Of a stretch of DNA of 7,403 nt, positions 6,806 to 7,403 are shown in pieces. Origin of the DNA: Paraprevotella sp. (lineage in GTDB: Bacteria; Bacteroidota; Bacteroidia; Bacteroidales; Bacteroidaceae); assembly GCA_017425765.1 (NCBI GenBank), contig JAFOXE010000166.1, forward strand, positions 1 to 7,403. Reading direction: 5' to 3'. The first letter of the stretch is position 1. Every line of letters begins with the position of its first letter. Made by a program: the position numbers and the translations under genes. The notes beneath the pieces are model-generated. The model had not been told where the DNA came from, did not search any database, and saw only the letters and a program-made list of their open reading frames with translations.

Positions 6806-6847
6806 AAAAAGCTCTACACCTTTTCAAAATTTGGTGTAGAGCTTTTT
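6806..6847. terminator. Perfect 15-bp hairpin, first of a tandem pair
   Basis: Arms 6806-6820 (AAAAAGCTCTACACC) and 6833-6847 (GGTGTAGAGCTTTTT) are perfectly complementary around a 12-nt AT-rich loop. On both strands the arms end in a T-run, so it can act as an intrinsic terminator in either direction. On the minus strand it comes second after the calycin-like gene, following the hairpin at 6850-6891. Confidence 0.75.
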
Positions 6848-6849
6848 GC

Positions 6850-6891
6850 AAAAAGGTGTAGACCATTTTTAATTTTGGTCTACACCTTTTT
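6850..6891. terminator. Perfect 16-bp hairpin, second of a tandem pair
   Basis: Arms 6850-6865 (AAAAAGGTGTAGACCA) and 6876-6891 (TGGTCTACACCTTTTT) pair perfectly around a 10-nt AT-rich loop. It shares the word GGTGTAGA/TCTACACC with its neighbour at 6806-6847, only 2 nt away. It lies about 100 nt beyond the calycin-like gene's stop at 6991 and probably terminates that transcript. The arrangement is symmetrical, so plus-strand termination is also possible. Confidence 0.75.
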
Positions 6892-6990
6892 CTATTTCAA
6901 TGAGCGTTTTACTTACGGACGATTAGCATATACAATCCAAAAGAATAGCAACACCTACCATCATGCCGTACGCATCATTCTGTTTTCGTG
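6892..6990. other. Gene-free spacer, part of a 328-nt intergenic region
   Basis: The whole stretch 6663-6990 lacks a supported gene. It holds the dbpA promoter (6677-6708), an unremarkable segment (6709-6805) and the two tandem hairpins (6806-6891). In 6892-6990 I see no promoter, RNA fold or convincing coding frame. The minus strand does carry two short hydrophobic peptide fragments in adjacent frames, about 6922-6963. Confidence 0.4.
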
Positions 6991-7403
6991 TTATTTCTTT
7001 CCTGTGAAGGTGTAAGTGTATGCTTCGCCACCAATTATATATCTAAAGATAACTGTCAACACACCATTGCTATAGCAACCATCAATTGCATAGTTTGACT
7101 CCGAGGTCAAAGTCCAAGTGCCATCACTATTTCTTTTACCAACAAGCACCACCGGTGTATATTCTACATTAAGAGCCTCGCAAGTTAACTCGAACGAAAC
7201 TGCATCATCAGCCTTACGCTTCAAAGTAACATAAGCACGTTCCCAAGGATAAGAATAACTATTCAATTTTAAATTTCCCACATATTCTCCCGCCATGGCT
7301 TTTGTAGTTGTGGAAGGAAGAACTTGAGTGCCTTGTGTTCCGTAGAAGAAGAACACATGATTGTTAAAACTAAATGTAACACACAATGTTCCGTTACTAA
7401 AAC
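6991..7403 (-). CDS. Partial beta-rich protein, probable calycin-like repeat domains (5' end outside window)
   Basis: The frame stays open to the right edge, so this is the C-terminal ~137 residues of a longer protein; the TTG at 7386 is not a credible start. The sequence alternates hydrophobic and polar residues in short strands separated by turns (DGTWTL, SNGVLTV, GGEAYTYTFTGK), as in beta-barrel or beta-sandwich domains. It resembles the calycin-like domains common in secreted or lipid-anchored Bacteroidales proteins, and MAGEYVGNLKL reads like the start of one such domain (about 100 residues, to the stop). The visible N-terminal residues FSNGTLCVTFSF match the end of that domain (YSNGVLTVIFRY), so a preceding copy of the same domain is likely. 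Any signal peptide or lipobox lies outside the window. The family call is tentative, and function and ligand are unknown. The tandem hairpins at 6806-6891 probably end its transcript. Confidence 0.7.
   Translation of the reverse strand, partial: FSNGTLCVTFSFNNHVFFFYGTQGTQVLPSTTTKAMAGEYVGNLKLNSYSYPWERAYVTLKRKADDAVSFELTCEALNVEYTPVVLVGKRNSDGTWTLTSESNYAIDGCYSNGVLTVIFRYIIGGEAYTYTFTGKK

Overview
The window looks like chromosomal DNA of a Bacteroidales bacterium, probably Prevotellaceae-like. The evidence is promoters of the form TTTG/N19-20/TAnnTTTGC, no clear Shine-Dalgarno sites, an AT-rich leader style, and proteins close in sequence and size to the Bacteroides/Prevotella forms of SerA, SerC, DbpA and NadE. 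The family placement is inference; no 16S gene or other marker is present.

Layout from left to right. Positions 1-61 hold the 5' part of a tRNA-Gly(GCC) on the minus strand, with a textbook promoter at 93-123. Positions 264-911, the only plus-strand coding sequence, encode the last third or so of a glutamine-dependent NAD synthetase. The glutaminase domain and ATP-binding loop are absent, so I call it a truncated nadE remnant. An 18-bp perfect hairpin (925-971) closes it and also closes the convergent yigZ gene (989-1600, minus).

The central block is a minus-strand serine-biosynthesis cluster read serC (5155-4088), serA (4005-3082), DUF1015 gene (3068-1821). A strong hairpin with a U-tract separates serC from serA, while serA and the DUF1015 gene are only 13 nt apart. 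SerC and SerA carry out the first two steps from 3-phosphoglycerate to phosphoserine. The DUF1015 protein carries a DGHHR motif and may act in the same pathway, but this is not shown. No serB-type phosphatase is present in the window.

Upstream of serC lies a DbpA-type DEAD-box RNA helicase (6662-5331) with its own promoter. Upstream of that is a 328-nt gene-free stretch containing two tandem perfect hairpins built from the same GGTGTAGA word. The right edge holds the 3' end of a probable secreted or surface beta-rich protein with what look like repeated calycin-like domains.

Most of the window is ordinary housekeeping DNA. The points most worth a second look are the beheaded nadE next to the tRNA, the DUF1015 gene tied to serA, the serC-serA hairpin, the Lys-for-His active site of SerA, and the tandem hairpins at 6806-6891.
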